Part shown: positions 28,254-35,994 of the stretch, one piece after another
Layout: the number at the start of each line of letters is the position of its first letter
Numbering within the stretch: position 1 is the stretch's first letter
From: a virus
Length of the DNA stretch: 36,058 nucleotides
IMG/VR virus record: IMGVR_UViG_3300050821_013618
Coordinates: 1 to 36,058 of that record
Direction: 5' to 3' (one strand)
Notes under the pieces: generated by a model
Told to the model about the DNA's origin: nothing
The model's database searches: none
Seen by the model: the letters and a program-made list of their open reading frames with translations, nothing else
Program-made: the position numbers and the translations under genes

Positions 28254-29386
28254 CAGGAGAGGTTTCCGGTCAAGAGCCAGGCGTTAGTCGCGGTCTTTTT
28301 CAAGGTCGCCCCCGCATACTGGCCGGCGAGATGCACCGCGGAGCCAAACGAGTTAACTGTGACTCCCCCCGCGGCCGACACGGCTACCTGCCCCGCGCCG
28401 AGCTGGGCCAGGTCGATCTCCGCCCCGACGGGAAACGCGACCGATGCATTCGTGGGGACCGTGAGCGTGATCGCCGCGGCGTTGGACAGACTGACGAGAG
28501 AGCCGGCGTCGCCAATGACCAGCGTGTAAGTCGTGCCGACCTGCGCGTTGGTGGGCCGGAAAGACCTCAGAGCACCGAGCCCACTGACTCCGTCCGTGCA
28601 AGTAACCACCCCAACGACCGTGGACTGAAAGCCACTGGTGTCGGTGGCGTCTCCCGCGACCGAGAAGTTGTACGTGTTTCCGTTGAATCCCGAAATGCCG
28701 CTCGAGAGGATATGCGCTGCCGTCGACACGACGCGGCCACCGCCCGACGGCGCGAGCGTCAGGTCGCTGGTGCCAATGGTGACGATATTGTTGGTCGCAA
28801 AATGGGCGATCGTGAATGTCGTCCCATCCCAGGTACCAAATCCGCCGAAGGCGCCGGAGTTATTGTACTGGACGGTCCCGCTCGATCCGCCCGGCGTGCC
28901 GCCGCTCGAACCGTTTGCCGCCGCCGTGATGCGCCCCTTGGCATCAACCGTGATGTTGGCAGACGTGTAAGAGCCGGCCGTTACCGCTGTGTTCGCCAGC
29001 GTGGCCGCTGCACCGCTGGTCGTGACGTCTCCGGTAAGCGGCCCCGCCTGCTTCGCATTCCACGTCGAGGCGCTGGCGATGAAGCCGTCCGCGACCGCCG
29101 TTCCATGCCATGTGCCCGTGGCGATCGTCCCGAGCGTCACGAGGTTCGTCGAGCCGGCCCAGGTCGACAGCGCGGTGTTCTCGACGTTGGCAATGCCGAG
29201 CGAGGTTTTCGTAACGGCCGCGGCCGCGCCGGCCGCATCGAAGACGCCGGCCAGAGCGCCGGCCATGTAGGTCTCGACCTGCGCGAACGTCGCCTGAAGG
29301 CTCGTTCCGGCGTGGACGATGTACAGCAAATCCGACCCGGAAACCGAGCTGGCCGCTGTCAATGCGGAGAGTTTTGCGTCTGCCAT
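28253..29386 (-). CDS. Tail fibre protein (377 aa)
   Basis: The N-terminus, MADAKLSALTAASSVSGSDL followed by LYIVHAGTSLQATF, is a frequent start of phage fibres. A long Ala/Gly/Thr-rich repetitive shaft (SLGIANVENTALSTWAGSTN, TVTAGSYTSANITVDAKGRI) leads to a C-terminal beta region ending KKTATNAWLLTGNLS. It should form a trimeric receptor-binding fibre. It lies between a Leu-rich mini-protein and the SGNH esterase, so adsorption functions are clustered behind the capsid gene. Confidence 0.8.
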   Translation of the reverse strand: MADAKLSALTAASSVSGSDLLYIVHAGTSLQATFAQVETYMAGALAGVFDAAGAAAAVTKTSLGIANVENTALSTWAGSTNLVTLGTIATGTWHGTAVADGFIASASTWNAKQAGPLTGDVTTSGAAATLANTAVTAGSYTSANITVDAKGRITAAANGSSGGTPGGSSGTVQYNNSGAFGGFGTWDGTTFTIAHFATNNIVTIGTSDLTLAPSGGGRVVSTAAHILSSGISGFNGNTYNFSVAGDATDTSGFQSTVVGVVTCTDGVSGLGALRSFRPTNAQVGTTYTLVIGDAGSLVSLSNAAAITLTVPTNASVAFPVGAEIDLAQLGAGQVAVSAAGGVTVNSFGSAVHLAGQYAGATLKKTATNAWLLTGNLS

Positions 29387-29395
29387 GTGCGGCCT

Positions 29396-29527
29396 TTACA
29401 ACAGGAGGTGATCGCTGGTCTCGAGCAGGAGGTAACTGCCGGTCTCGAGCAGCAGCGCGGAGCCGGCGCCCGTGGCTGCGCCCCGCTGGCCGTGCGACTG
29501 TGCGGGGTCGGGGATGGTGCGTGGCAT
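29396..29527 (-). CDS. Leu-rich repeat mini-protein (43 aa)
   Basis: ATG 29527 follows GAGG. After a Gly/Pro-rich start (MPRTIPDPAQSHGQRGA) comes LLLETGSYLLLETSDHLLL, two and a half copies of an LLLET(G/S)xx unit. Such units occur as single or tandem copies in phage fibre and tail proteins. It is placed 9 bp before the fibre gene. It may be a peptide that assembles with the fibre or a remnant of a larger one. Confidence 0.6.
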   Translation of the reverse strand: MPRTIPDPAQSHGQRGAATGAGSALLLETGSYLLLETSDHLLL

Positions 29528-29583
29528 GGGTTCCTCAGATCAGGTCCGCCCCGGCGTCTTCGGCGTCGGCGTCAGTGGGACGG

Positions 29584-29658
29584 GAATCGAACAGAAGAAA
29601 ACGAAGGAAACAAAGGAAGTGAATTCCCCTCGTGACCTTCGTTTCCTTCTGTTCAATC
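29584..29658. repeat. Fold-back repeat, copy 3, behind the capsid gene
   Basis: GAACAGAAG..AACGAAGG (29588-) pairs with CCTTCGTT..CTTCTGTTC (to 29655) with one mismatch in 19 bp, and imperfectly further in. Related to copies at 967-1048 and 25243-25324. It lies just behind the capsid stop codon (29669). Confidence 0.85.
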
Positions 29659-29668
29659 GGTTCCAAGC

Positions 29669-30820
29669 TCAGGGCGTGCACTTCAGGGACACGAGCCGCT
29701 TCGCGTTCTCCGCCGCAACGAACGTGTCGTGCAGCAAGAGCCCGCGGACGGCGTTGGCGAACGTCGTCTGCAAGCGCAGGGCCTCGATTTCCGTGATCTG
29801 TGCGGCGTACGAGATGGCTTCGTTATCGCCGAACAAGAGGAACTTGTTGCCGCTGGCAGTCGGGACGTGAGGCGTCTCATAGACCGAGAAGCCCGCGATC
29901 ATCCCGATGAAGCCAGGCGCCTGGGCCGCGGTGCGCGCCACTTCCTCGCCACCGATCAGGCCGTACTGGACGACCTTGTCGCCGAGCTCGCCGGCCCGGA
30001 CGAAATGCTCGGTATCCTGCAAGAGCAGGCTGGTGGTGTCGGGGTCGATCACGGCCCAGCGTGCGCCGGTGGTGGCCGGGACGTTCGCCTTCGAGAGAAT
30101 CGAACGCGCGAGGCAGAACTGGACATACACGTCGCTCGAGACGGGTGTGGCACCCGTCGGCGTGGTCAGGGTGAGGGCTGTCGAGGTGGTGATAATCACC
30201 GACGGCGCGACGGTGTAGTTATTGCCGCCGGCGGTGACGGTCACGGTGTCGATCACGCCCGCGGTCTGGTGCGCCGTGGCGGTAGCTCCGTTACCGGTGC
30301 CCCCCACGAACTGGATGATCGGCGTGCCGGTGTACCCGGTTCCCCCCGCCGTGATCGTGACCGAGGACACAGCGCCCGCGGTCAACACCGCAACGAGGAT
30401 TGCGCCGGTACCCGCTTCGGGCGCGCCGAGCGCCACGCCAGCCGAGCTGTAGGCAGCGAGCAGCTTGCTCTCCACCGTGTTGTTCATCGCCACCACGGCC
30501 CGCTTCAGATAGACGTCCATCGCGTTGACGTCCGACTGGGCCTTATCGAGGTCATCGACTTCGAAGGCGAAGTACTCGCCGTCGTTGACGGTGAAGCTTT
30601 CCTTGACCGGGGCCAGGTCCTGGTAGCTGATCGTCCCGCCGCGGGAGTAGCTCCCCATCGAGATATTGCCCGGCGTCCGGACCCACACCGTCTTGTTCTG
30701 GCGCAGATCGCCCTCCCAATTCCTTGAGACGAGCGGAAGCATGACGTTGATCTGATCGAGCTTGGTCACGAGCCGCTGCGACCACGCTTCTGAATTGAAA
30801 GCGGCCAGGTTGTTTGCCAC
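29669..30820 (-). CDS. Major capsid protein, HK97-type fold, with beta-repeat insert (383 aa)
   Basis: The N-terminal part, FNSEAWSQRLVTKLDQINVM, then VSRNWEGDLRQNKTVWVRTP, VNDGEYFAFEVDDLDKAQSD and YLKRAVVAMNN, matches the P22-coat-like branch of HK97-fold capsid proteins. Residues 138-225 are an insert of two repeats (TITAGGTGYTGTPIIQFVGG, TVTAGGNNYTVAPSVIITTS), of the kind also found in the hub protein. The end returns to a capsid-like pattern (AQAPGFIGMIAGFSVYETPH). It directly follows the scaffold gene. The insert should project from the shell surface like other capsid insertion domains. Confidence 0.85.
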   Translation of the reverse strand: MANNLAAFNSEAWSQRLVTKLDQINVMLPLVSRNWEGDLRQNKTVWVRTPGNISMGSYSRGGTISYQDLAPVKESFTVNDGEYFAFEVDDLDKAQSDVNAMDVYLKRAVVAMNNTVESKLLAAYSSAGVALGAPEAGTGAILVAVLTAGAVSSVTITAGGTGYTGTPIIQFVGGTGNGATATAHQTAGVIDTVTVTAGGNNYTVAPSVIITTSTALTLTTPTGATPVSSDVYVQFCLARSILSKANVPATTGARWAVIDPDTTSLLLQDTEHFVRAGELGDKVVQYGLIGGEEVARTAAQAPGFIGMIAGFSVYETPHVPTASGNKFLLFGDNEAISYAAQITEIEALRLQTTFANAVRGLLLHDTFVAAENAKRLVSLKCTP

Positions 30821-30836
30821 AACTCAGGCTCCTGTC

Positions 30837-31427
30837 TCACAGACGGCCGGGAATGCGCTCCGGGGCCGTGCTGTTACTTTCCGAGGAAACGGACTGACCG
30901 CGCTCGGAACCTGGGCCTGGCTTCCCGCCAGACTGTCCCTGCGCAGCCCCAGCCGCTCCCGCGGCAGTCGTTGCGGCTCCCGCCGCTGGTGCATCGACGA
31001 GCCAGGCACGGCCCTTCAGGGCCTCCTGGAACGCCGTCGCGATCTTCACTTCGTCGGGCTCGTCGCCCTCAGGCTGATAGGCCGCGAGCTTGACCAGGTC
31101 CGCGAACTTCGCCGGGTCGTTGACCTTCAGGCCCTTCGCGACCTTCGCGTACGCGCCGTCGTGCTTCAGGCTGCGAACCACGCCGTGCGCGTCGGCCAGG
31201 CTCTTGCGCAGGCCATCCGGATCGGCCTCCGCCTTCGTCTTGAAGTCGTCGCGCTCTTTCGTGAGCGCCTCGAGCTGGTCGGCGAGCTTCTTACCCTCGT
31301 GGCGGCGATCGCGGGCTTCCCCCCGGACTTCCTTCAGGTCGTCATGGGCGCCGGCCAGGTCGCGGGTGAGCTTGGAGTTCTCGGCCTTCAGGCGATCGAT
31401 CTCTTTCTGGAGTTCTTCGGGGTTCAT
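30837..31427 (-). CDS. Scaffold protein (196 aa)
   Basis: ATG 31427 follows GGGAGGGG; the longer reading covers the divergent gap. The N-terminal 80 residues form a charged coiled coil (ELQKEIDRLKAENSKLTRDL, EGKKLADQLEALTKERDDF). A helical middle (DPAKFADLVKLAAYQPEGDE) and a disordered Ala/Gly/Ser-rich end follow. Length, composition and place immediately before the capsid gene are those of phage scaffolds, which guide shell assembly and leave later. Confidence 0.75.
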   Translation of the reverse strand: MNPEELQKEIDRLKAENSKLTRDLAGAHDDLKEVRGEARDRRHEGKKLADQLEALTKERDDFKTKAEADPDGLRKSLADAHGVVRSLKHDGAYAKVAKGLKVNDPAKFADLVKLAAYQPEGDEPDEVKIATAFQEALKGRAWLVDAPAAGAATTAAGAAGAAQGQSGGKPGPGSERGQSVSSESNSTAPERIPGRL

Positions 31428-31497
31428 GGCCCCTCCCGGGGCAACGGTGCGGCGCCGGGCCGCGGTCAGTAAGATGCGGAGAGAAAGGGGGCGAGTC

Positions 31498-31821
31498 GTG
31501 GCTGAATCAGAGCTGGAGGATTTCGGTCCGTGCTGCTGTTGCGGTCGGAAGAACGTGCGGGTGAGGAACATCGTCATGATGAACCGCCGCGCGCCGGTTC
31601 CCGCCACGGGTTGGGGGTGCTTTCGGTGCGGACTGCCGATGGACGGTGCGCTCTACATGGCGTGCGATGAGTGCGTCCGCAACGAGATACCACCGGTCGA
31701 GGTGTGCTCAGGAAAGCCTTCCACGAAGATCCGGGTACCAGCGGACACGCTCGGAGATGAGCCGTTTGACCATGACTACTCGAAGCATCCGGAAGTGATC
31801 AGCGCTAGAGGGTCAGGGTGA
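31498..31821 (+). CDS. Cys-rich small protein (107 aa)
   Basis: GTG 31498 follows AAAGGGGG. FGPCCCCGRKNVRVRNIVMM, then GCFRCGL and CDEC, give three Cys clusters, a probable zinc fold seen in small proteins of other phages. A polar, acidic C-terminus follows (GDEPFDHDYSKHPEV). Divergent from the scaffold gene and convergent with the Cys-rich virion protein, overlapping by 17 bp. An accessory gene on the opposite strand to the virion operon. Confidence 0.65.
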   Translation: MAESELEDFGPCCCCGRKNVRVRNIVMMNRRAPVPATGWGCFRCGLPMDGALYMACDECVRNEIPPVEVCSGKPSTKIRVPADTLGDEPFDHDYSKHPEVISARGSG

Positions 31822-32797
31822 CCGTCGGCGATCCCAGCCGTGCCTCCGGCGATGAGCCACCGACGCCGCTGAGCTGGTACGTGACCGAGCTCGGGCAGGA
31901 GTCCGTGTGGTAGAAGCACGTCCCGGTGTAGTTCGACTGCCCCGCGCCCGGCGTGCTCGCGCAATTCGACGCGGCCGGGCAGTTGGTGGCGTTGATCTTG
32001 ATCCACTTCATCGTCAGGTTGCCGAACAGATCGAGCACGAAGGTGATCGCGATCGTGGCGTTCGAACAGCTCAGGTTGCCCGAGAAACTGATTGAGGCGA
32101 CGCACGTTCGCCAGGTCGACGTCCCCGCGTCCCAGGCCAGCGTCCCCGACCCCGACAGGAACGCGCTCGTGAACGTGAACGGGATCGTGCTCGCGCTGGT
32201 CAGGTTCCCGACGAAGGGCGTGATCGTGAGGGTGATGTCGTGGTTGCCCCAGATCGGGCTGGCGATGTTGCCGTGTGGGTAGCTGAACTGGTACGGGGCG
32301 CAACACGAGATCGTCTGAGACATCGTGTCGGAGCGGTTCGTCGCCGTCCCGCAGGTGGCCCCGTTGACGGGGCAGTGATTGACCCCGGTCGCGTCGTACG
32401 AGACCGTGAGAACCCACGTCGATGTCGTGTTGTCGCCTTGCAGGCTGTAGAAGACGGCCGAGCTCGCGATCGCTCCGCAGGCCCCGCCGGCGGGAACGGC
32501 CACCACCTTGCATCCGAGCCACTTCGAGACGCCGTCGAACGTCAGGATCGAGCCTCCGTAAAGGCTGTCGATCACGGGCATCGTGGTCGGGAAGCTCGAG
32601 CAGATCGCGGGGAAGGGATTGGCCGGCGGCGTCGCGACCGGAGGTGCGCTCAGCCGGCCCACGTCGTTCCACGCGTCCCAGATGCCCTGGGTCAAGCCGA
32701 TGAGTTGCCGCTTGAGGTTGTGCAGGTCGCGGTCCATCACGTCGAGACCGCGCTCCACACCCAGGACACGGGCCTCCATGGGCCCCCGCGCGTCCAT
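31805..32797 (-). CDS. Cys-rich beta protein with coiled-coil start (330 aa)
   Basis: I chose ATG 32797, which overlaps the previous stop by one base behind GGGGGAATG. Residues 1-45 form a coiled coil (VLGVERGLDVMDRDLHNLKR) similar to the preceding 43-aa protein. The rest is beta-rich with about 15 Cys (NHCPVNGATCGT, ISCCAPYQFSYPHG, NCPAASNCAST, SLQGDNTTSTWVLTVSYDAT). It recalls Cys-rich structural proteins of planctomycetes and their phages, from memory. A fibre or decoration protein attached by its coiled coil is a reasonable guess. Confidence 0.55.
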   Translation of the reverse strand: MDARGPMEARVLGVERGLDVMDRDLHNLKRQLIGLTQGIWDAWNDVGRLSAPPVATPPANPFPAICSSFPTTMPVIDSLYGGSILTFDGVSKWLGCKVVAVPAGGACGAIASSAVFYSLQGDNTTSTWVLTVSYDATGVNHCPVNGATCGTATNRSDTMSQTISCCAPYQFSYPHGNIASPIWGNHDITLTITPFVGNLTSASTIPFTFTSAFLSGSGTLAWDAGTSTWRTCVASISFSGNLSCSNATIAITFVLDLFGNLTMKWIKINATNCPAASNCASTPGAGQSNYTGTCFYHTDSCPSSVTYQLSGVGGSSPEARLGSPTVTLTL

Positions 32798-32928
32798 CAG
32801 GCATTCCCCCGGAGCTGGGCGAGCTGCTGCTGCGCCGCGCGGAGCTGGACTGTGAGCGCGTCGATGTCGCGGCGATAGCGCTCGAGCCGCCGCTCCACGC
32901 CGAGAAGGCGACGCCAAAAGGCTCCCAT
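32797..32928 (-). CDS. Small coiled-coil protein (43 aa)
   Basis: ATG 32928 to TGA 32797, overlapping the next ATG by one base. The product, FWRRLLGVERRLERYRRDID then ALTVQLRAAQQQLAQL, is one long amphipathic helix. It resembles the N-terminus of the next protein (LGVER..L....D), so the two are paralogous and may form a mixed coiled coil. The ribosome-binding site is weak. Confidence 0.5.
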   Translation of the reverse strand: MGAFWRRLLGVERRLERYRRDIDALTVQLRAAQQQLAQLRGNA

Positions 32929-32960
32929 TTGGTAAGCTCGCGGGAGAAAGGAGGTGAAGC

Positions 32961-33185
32961 GTGATCCACCACGAACTATGCGACGGGCACATTGACTGCC
33001 CGAAGTGCGAGGCAGAACGATGCTGTCGGCCGGTGGTATGGGATCAGGATGATAATCCGGTTCAGGTGCTTTGCTTGACGTGCTGGGGATCGTACCCCGT
33101 TACTCCAGCCGATCCCGCCAGCCATCATCCCAAGGCCAGCACAGGCCCTCGCACTGGCACATCAGGTAAACCACCGCGTGCATAG
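32961..33185 (+). CDS. Small zinc-binding-like protein (74 aa)
   Basis: GTG 32961 follows AAAGGAGGTG. DCPKCEAERCCRPVVW and then CLTCWGSYP form a CxxC..CC..CxxC zinc-ribbon pattern. A Pro/Ser/Thr-rich tail overlaps the next minus ORF. It is divergent from the coiled-coil gene. Function unknown. Confidence 0.6.
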   Translation: MIHHELCDGHIDCPKCEAERCCRPVVWDQDDNPVQVLCLTCWGSYPVTPADPASHHPKASTGPRTGTSGKPPRA

Positions 33186-33342
33186 GCGTCTGCCCGAGCG
33201 CTTCGAGGCCCTGATCGCGGGGCCCGATGCGCGCTCTCCAGCGCAGACCTTCGCGCTGAAAACGCACGACGTTCGCGAATCGAATTTCGTCTGCGATGGG
33301 ATTGCTCGTCACAAGGTCAGGTTTTCGATCCGGTGTGAGCAC
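33100..33342 (-). CDS. Hypothetical protein (80 aa)
   Basis: A GTG at 33342 with AGGA upstream starts a product that looks natural: EIRFANVVRFQREGLRWRAR, IGPRDQGLEALGQTP, HAVVYLMCQCEGLCWPWDDG. The word QTPMHAV before a helix recalls small phage proteins with a TPxxAVxxL end. It overlaps the tail of the plus gene 32961-33185 by 86 bp, so only one of the two readings may be right for that part. If real, it is the only minus gene between portal and the 43-aa coiled-coil gene. Confidence 0.45.
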   Translation of the reverse strand: MLTPDRKPDLVTSNPIADEIRFANVVRFQREGLRWRARIGPRDQGLEALGQTPMHAVVYLMCQCEGLCWPWDDGWRDRLE

Positions 33343-33373
33343 GCTATGATTTCCTGCTGAAAGGAGGCCCAAC

Positions 33374-33631
33374 ATGGCCTTAACGACAGCGATGCAGCCT
33401 TGGAAGATTTCGCATGAGGGCGGGCTCGTGCAGATCGATTTCGGCAACGGGTTAACTCAGTCGTACCCCGTCTCGAAGGCCCTGCAATTCTTCAGCCAGG
33501 GAATCGCGGCGTGCACCTCGCAGAGTCAGGTCGCCACCGCGCCCGCCGGCCGGGGGCGGCCGGTCGGCAGTGGGAGTGGCACGACTGCGAAGACACGGCA
33601 CACGGTGAAGCGCCGCAAGACCGCGCGGTGA
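33374..33631 (+). CDS. Hypothetical protein (85 aa), paralogue of the next gene
   Basis: ATG 33374 follows AAAGGAGG. PWKISHEGGLVQIDFGNGLT then YPVSKALQFFSQGIAACTSQ aligns with the next protein: two strands followed by one helix and a CTS end. The tail is a basic Gly/Arg/Lys-rich stretch. This small beta-beta-helix unit is not recognised. The tandem pair suggests duplication in place. Confidence 0.6.
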   Translation: MALTTAMQPWKISHEGGLVQIDFGNGLTQSYPVSKALQFFSQGIAACTSQSQVATAPAGRGRPVGSGSGTTAKTRHTVKRRKTAR

Positions 33632-33646
33632 GAAAGGGGGTGTGCC

Positions 33647-33862
33647 GTGGCGAAAGCAACGAAAGAACCATGGTCGATCAAGGTGTCCGATGGGATGGCC
33701 ACGATCCGGTTTTACGAAACCGAGAAGACGTGGCCGGTCGCAGCGGCCCAAAAGTATTTCGAGAAGGGCTTGGCGCTGTGCACCAGCGCCTCGAAGACGG
33801 CCACAGCCGCTGCGCCGAAGGGCGCGAAGAAAAAAGGAATGAAGGGCGGCAAGGGCTACTGA
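33647..33862 (+). CDS. Hypothetical protein (71 aa), paralogue of the preceding gene
   Basis: GTG 33647 follows AAAGGGGGTG. PWSIKVSDGMATIRFYETEK then WPVAAAQKYFEKGLALCTSA matches the preceding protein in order, length and the CTS end, and it too ends in a basic Lys/Gly-rich tail (PKGAKKKGMKGGKGY). The two genes lie 15 bp apart. Possibly DNA- or capsid-binding small proteins. Confidence 0.6.
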   Translation: MAKATKEPWSIKVSDGMATIRFYETEKTWPVAAAQKYFEKGLALCTSASKTATAAAPKGAKKKGMKGGKGY

Positions 33863-34019
33863 TCTGAATCGACTCACCCGGCCGCGAAGGGATTCGGCGG
33901 CAAGTGCCCGGCCGGAGGCCCGGCCCGATTGCAAGTTCACGGGCTGGGCGGTAACACCGCCAGTCGGGGCGGCGCTGTATCGATCGGCGCCGGCCCCGGC
34001 AACTCACACGGAGGGTTGG

Positions 34020-34358
34020 ATGTCGACCGAGGATAAGGACGAAAAGCCACCCACCGAGAAACCCGTCGAGCTGCTCTACTTCGAAGCGGGCTCCCAGTTC
34101 TTCAACCAGAACTCCGGCCTGCTCGGTCGCTTCCTCTACGATCTGGGCCAGCAAGCCAGTGACCTGGATGATGAGGTGCAAAACGCCCTGAATCATCTCG
34201 CGGTCGCAACCGCCAGGCGCATGACCCGGATCATGGAGAGCGAGGCCAGGCCCCGCGATCATTTCTTCGGCGAGCCCGTCAGCTCTCCGTCCCCCACGAG
34301 CCCGGTGGACTCGCAGGCAGAATCAGCGGCGCCGCGGGTATCGGGAACTGGGGAGTAA
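34020..34358 (+). CDS. Hypothetical protein (112 aa), convergent with portal
   Basis: ATG 34020 follows GGAGGGTTGG. The acidic/basic N-terminus (STEDKDEKPPTEKPVELLYF) leads to helices (NQNSGLLGRFLYDLGQQASD, LDDEVQNALNHLAVATARRM) and a Ser/Pro-rich tail that overlaps the portal 3' end by 80 bp. The antisense reading here is only a shadow. The 157-bp gap before it holds GGCGGT/ACCGCC and other hairpins without T-runs. Confidence 0.6.
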   Translation: MSTEDKDEKPPTEKPVELLYFEAGSQFFNQNSGLLGRFLYDLGQQASDLDDEVQNALNHLAVATARRMTRIMESEARPRDHFFGEPVSSPSPTSPVDSQAESAAPRVSGTGE

Positions 34359-35994
34359 CGGCGACCGTCACACTGACGTTCGGGCTCACATTCGGGTCCG
34401 CCCCTGCGAGCGGACTAGGCCCGCCCCCGCCCACGCCCATGTCGAGGTTCGCGCCGCCCATCTCGCCGGCATCACCCGAGTCCGGCAGCTCGGTCTGATC
34501 GGCCTCCGGCTCTTCGAGCACGGCAGCCGGATCGGCTGCGAGCTGGGCCGCGATCTGGAGACGCCGCTGAATCCCCCGGTAGGCTTCGATGGCCTCGTCC
34601 TCGGTCAGCCCGTGCCGGCGCATGAGCAGCTCGATCGGGTCCGTGAGAGCGTTGGCCAACTCGAAGGTATCGGCGTTGTCGCGGTCCGGGCCAGGCAGGT
34701 CGATCGAGACCTCCGGCCACGCGACCCGGAGAGAGGGATCGGCCGCGAACGCGCTCAGGCCGCCGGCCAGGCCGGGGAGTCCGGCCGCCGGGCAGGCGCC
34801 GATCTGGCAGACCAGTTGTGCCAGCCGCGTCTCGTGCAATTCGAACAGAGGCTGCCTCCCTTTGGCGTACGTGATCAGGTCCGCGTCCTGCGCCGCGATC
34901 GAGACTCCCGACGCCATGCGCGCGCCGCCCTGGCCATCGCCGGAGGCCTCGATCGAGATGGGGATGCCGACTTCCTTCAAGGCGTCGTTGGCCTCGCCGC
35001 GGATGTACTCGCGCAGGGCGGCGATGTCGATGTTCGATTCCAGGTAGTGGGCTTCGGGGATGATCGGGGCCGACTCGGAGCTGTCGTGCTTCACTACCAT
35101 CGTGACGAAGCCGCCCTCGACGAACTTCGGTTTCCACTCCGGCCCCACGCCGCTCACAAAGCCAAGCGGCCGAGCGTAGTGATGGACCCAGAGCGCCAGG
35201 TTCGACTTGTCGATGTTCAGCGCGCGGTTGATCTTCGAGAGCAGATGCCCCAGGCCCCTGGTTTCCAGATCCGTCGTCGGCAACTCGTGCGTCACGAACG
35301 CGAACGGCAAGACGCCGTAGGGATGCGGGCCACTCTGCGAGGGATCGAATCGGGCGACGTTCCATCCGCCGGGGGTGTAGCCCCAGTTTTTTCCCTTCAG
35401 GAAAGTGTAGTAGTGCGACTTGGTCCAGAGCCTGTACCGCGTGGTCTCCGGGCCGCTCTTGGTGATGGTGCAGACGGCGGTGGCCACGCGGGGATCGTCC
35501 GCATTGGCCCAGAACACGAAGTCGTGACGGGGGAAGAGGTGATAGTTGATCGGCCGGGCGGGGTTGCCCGTGGGATAGACGCCGATCATCACGATGCCGT
35601 GCAGGGTGGCCAGGCGGTCCGCCTGCTGCATCAGGCCGTTGAGCGAAATGTCCTGGCATACGCGATTGTACCAGGCATCGATCGTGGCGTCTGACGTGAT
35701 GCGGCGATGTCGCGGGCCGGGCTTGTAGAGGTGGCCGGTGAGCTTTGTGACGGCTTGCCTCGTGATGAATGAGACCCTCTTGGGCCTCGTCAACCACGAC
35801 AGCGCATCTTCTGCGGGGCGGAAAGAAACGTACTTCTCCGATTCGCCGTCCATCCAATCCTGAAGCTCGCGGGCTTTGACGAGCTGGCGCTCATGGGAGG
35901 GGCAGCCCTGTTTGACCTCACGAAGGATTGAGCGAAGATCAGGGGTGTCGTCGCCGGCTTCTGGTTCAACTGTGTTGGGGAGGTATGAGGCCAT
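34279..35994 (-). CDS. Portal protein (571 aa)
   Basis: The size, the place after terminase on the circular map, and the course of the protein fit a portal. The N-terminal part (SFITRQAVTKLTGHLYKPGP) is followed by a wing-like domain (VMIGVYPTGNPARPINYHLF). The middle has GLGHLLSKINRALNIDKSNL; the stem-like helix IDIAALREYIRGEANDALKE carries the typical GIPISIEASG turn; and the clip/crown region has PLFELHETRLAQLVCQIG. A long Pro/Gly-rich disordered tail follows. Twelve copies would form the DNA gate of the capsid. Its ATG lies in the circle junction, shared with the plus gene at 32 (CCATGG). No strong ribosome-binding site is visible. Confidence 0.85.
   Translation of the reverse strand: MASYLPNTVEPEAGDDTPDLRSILREVKQGCPSHERQLVKARELQDWMDGESEKYVSFRPAEDALSWLTRPKRVSFITRQAVTKLTGHLYKPGPRHRRITSDATIDAWYNRVCQDISLNGLMQQADRLATLHGIVMIGVYPTGNPARPINYHLFPRHDFVFWANADDPRVATAVCTITKSGPETTRYRLWTKSHYYTFLKGKNWGYTPGGWNVARFDPSQSGPHPYGVLPFAFVTHELPTTDLETRGLGHLLSKINRALNIDKSNLALWVHHYARPLGFVSGVGPEWKPKFVEGGFVTMVVKHDSSESAPIIPEAHYLESNIDIAALREYIRGEANDALKEVGIPISIEASGDGQGGARMASGVSIAAQDADLITYAKGRQPLFELHETRLAQLVCQIGACPAAGLPGLAGGLSAFAADPSLRVAWPEVSIDLPGPDRDNADTFELANALTDPIELLMRRHGLTEDEAIEAYRGIQRRLQIAAQLAADPAAVLEEPEADQTELPDSGDAGEMGGANLDMGVGGGGPSPLAGADPNVSPNVSVTVAVTPQFPIPAAPLILPASPPGSWGTES

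Noticed and set aside
28220-29635. 471-codon plus frame opposite the fibre gene
   Set aside because: Arg-rich shadow of the fibre gene with no domain.
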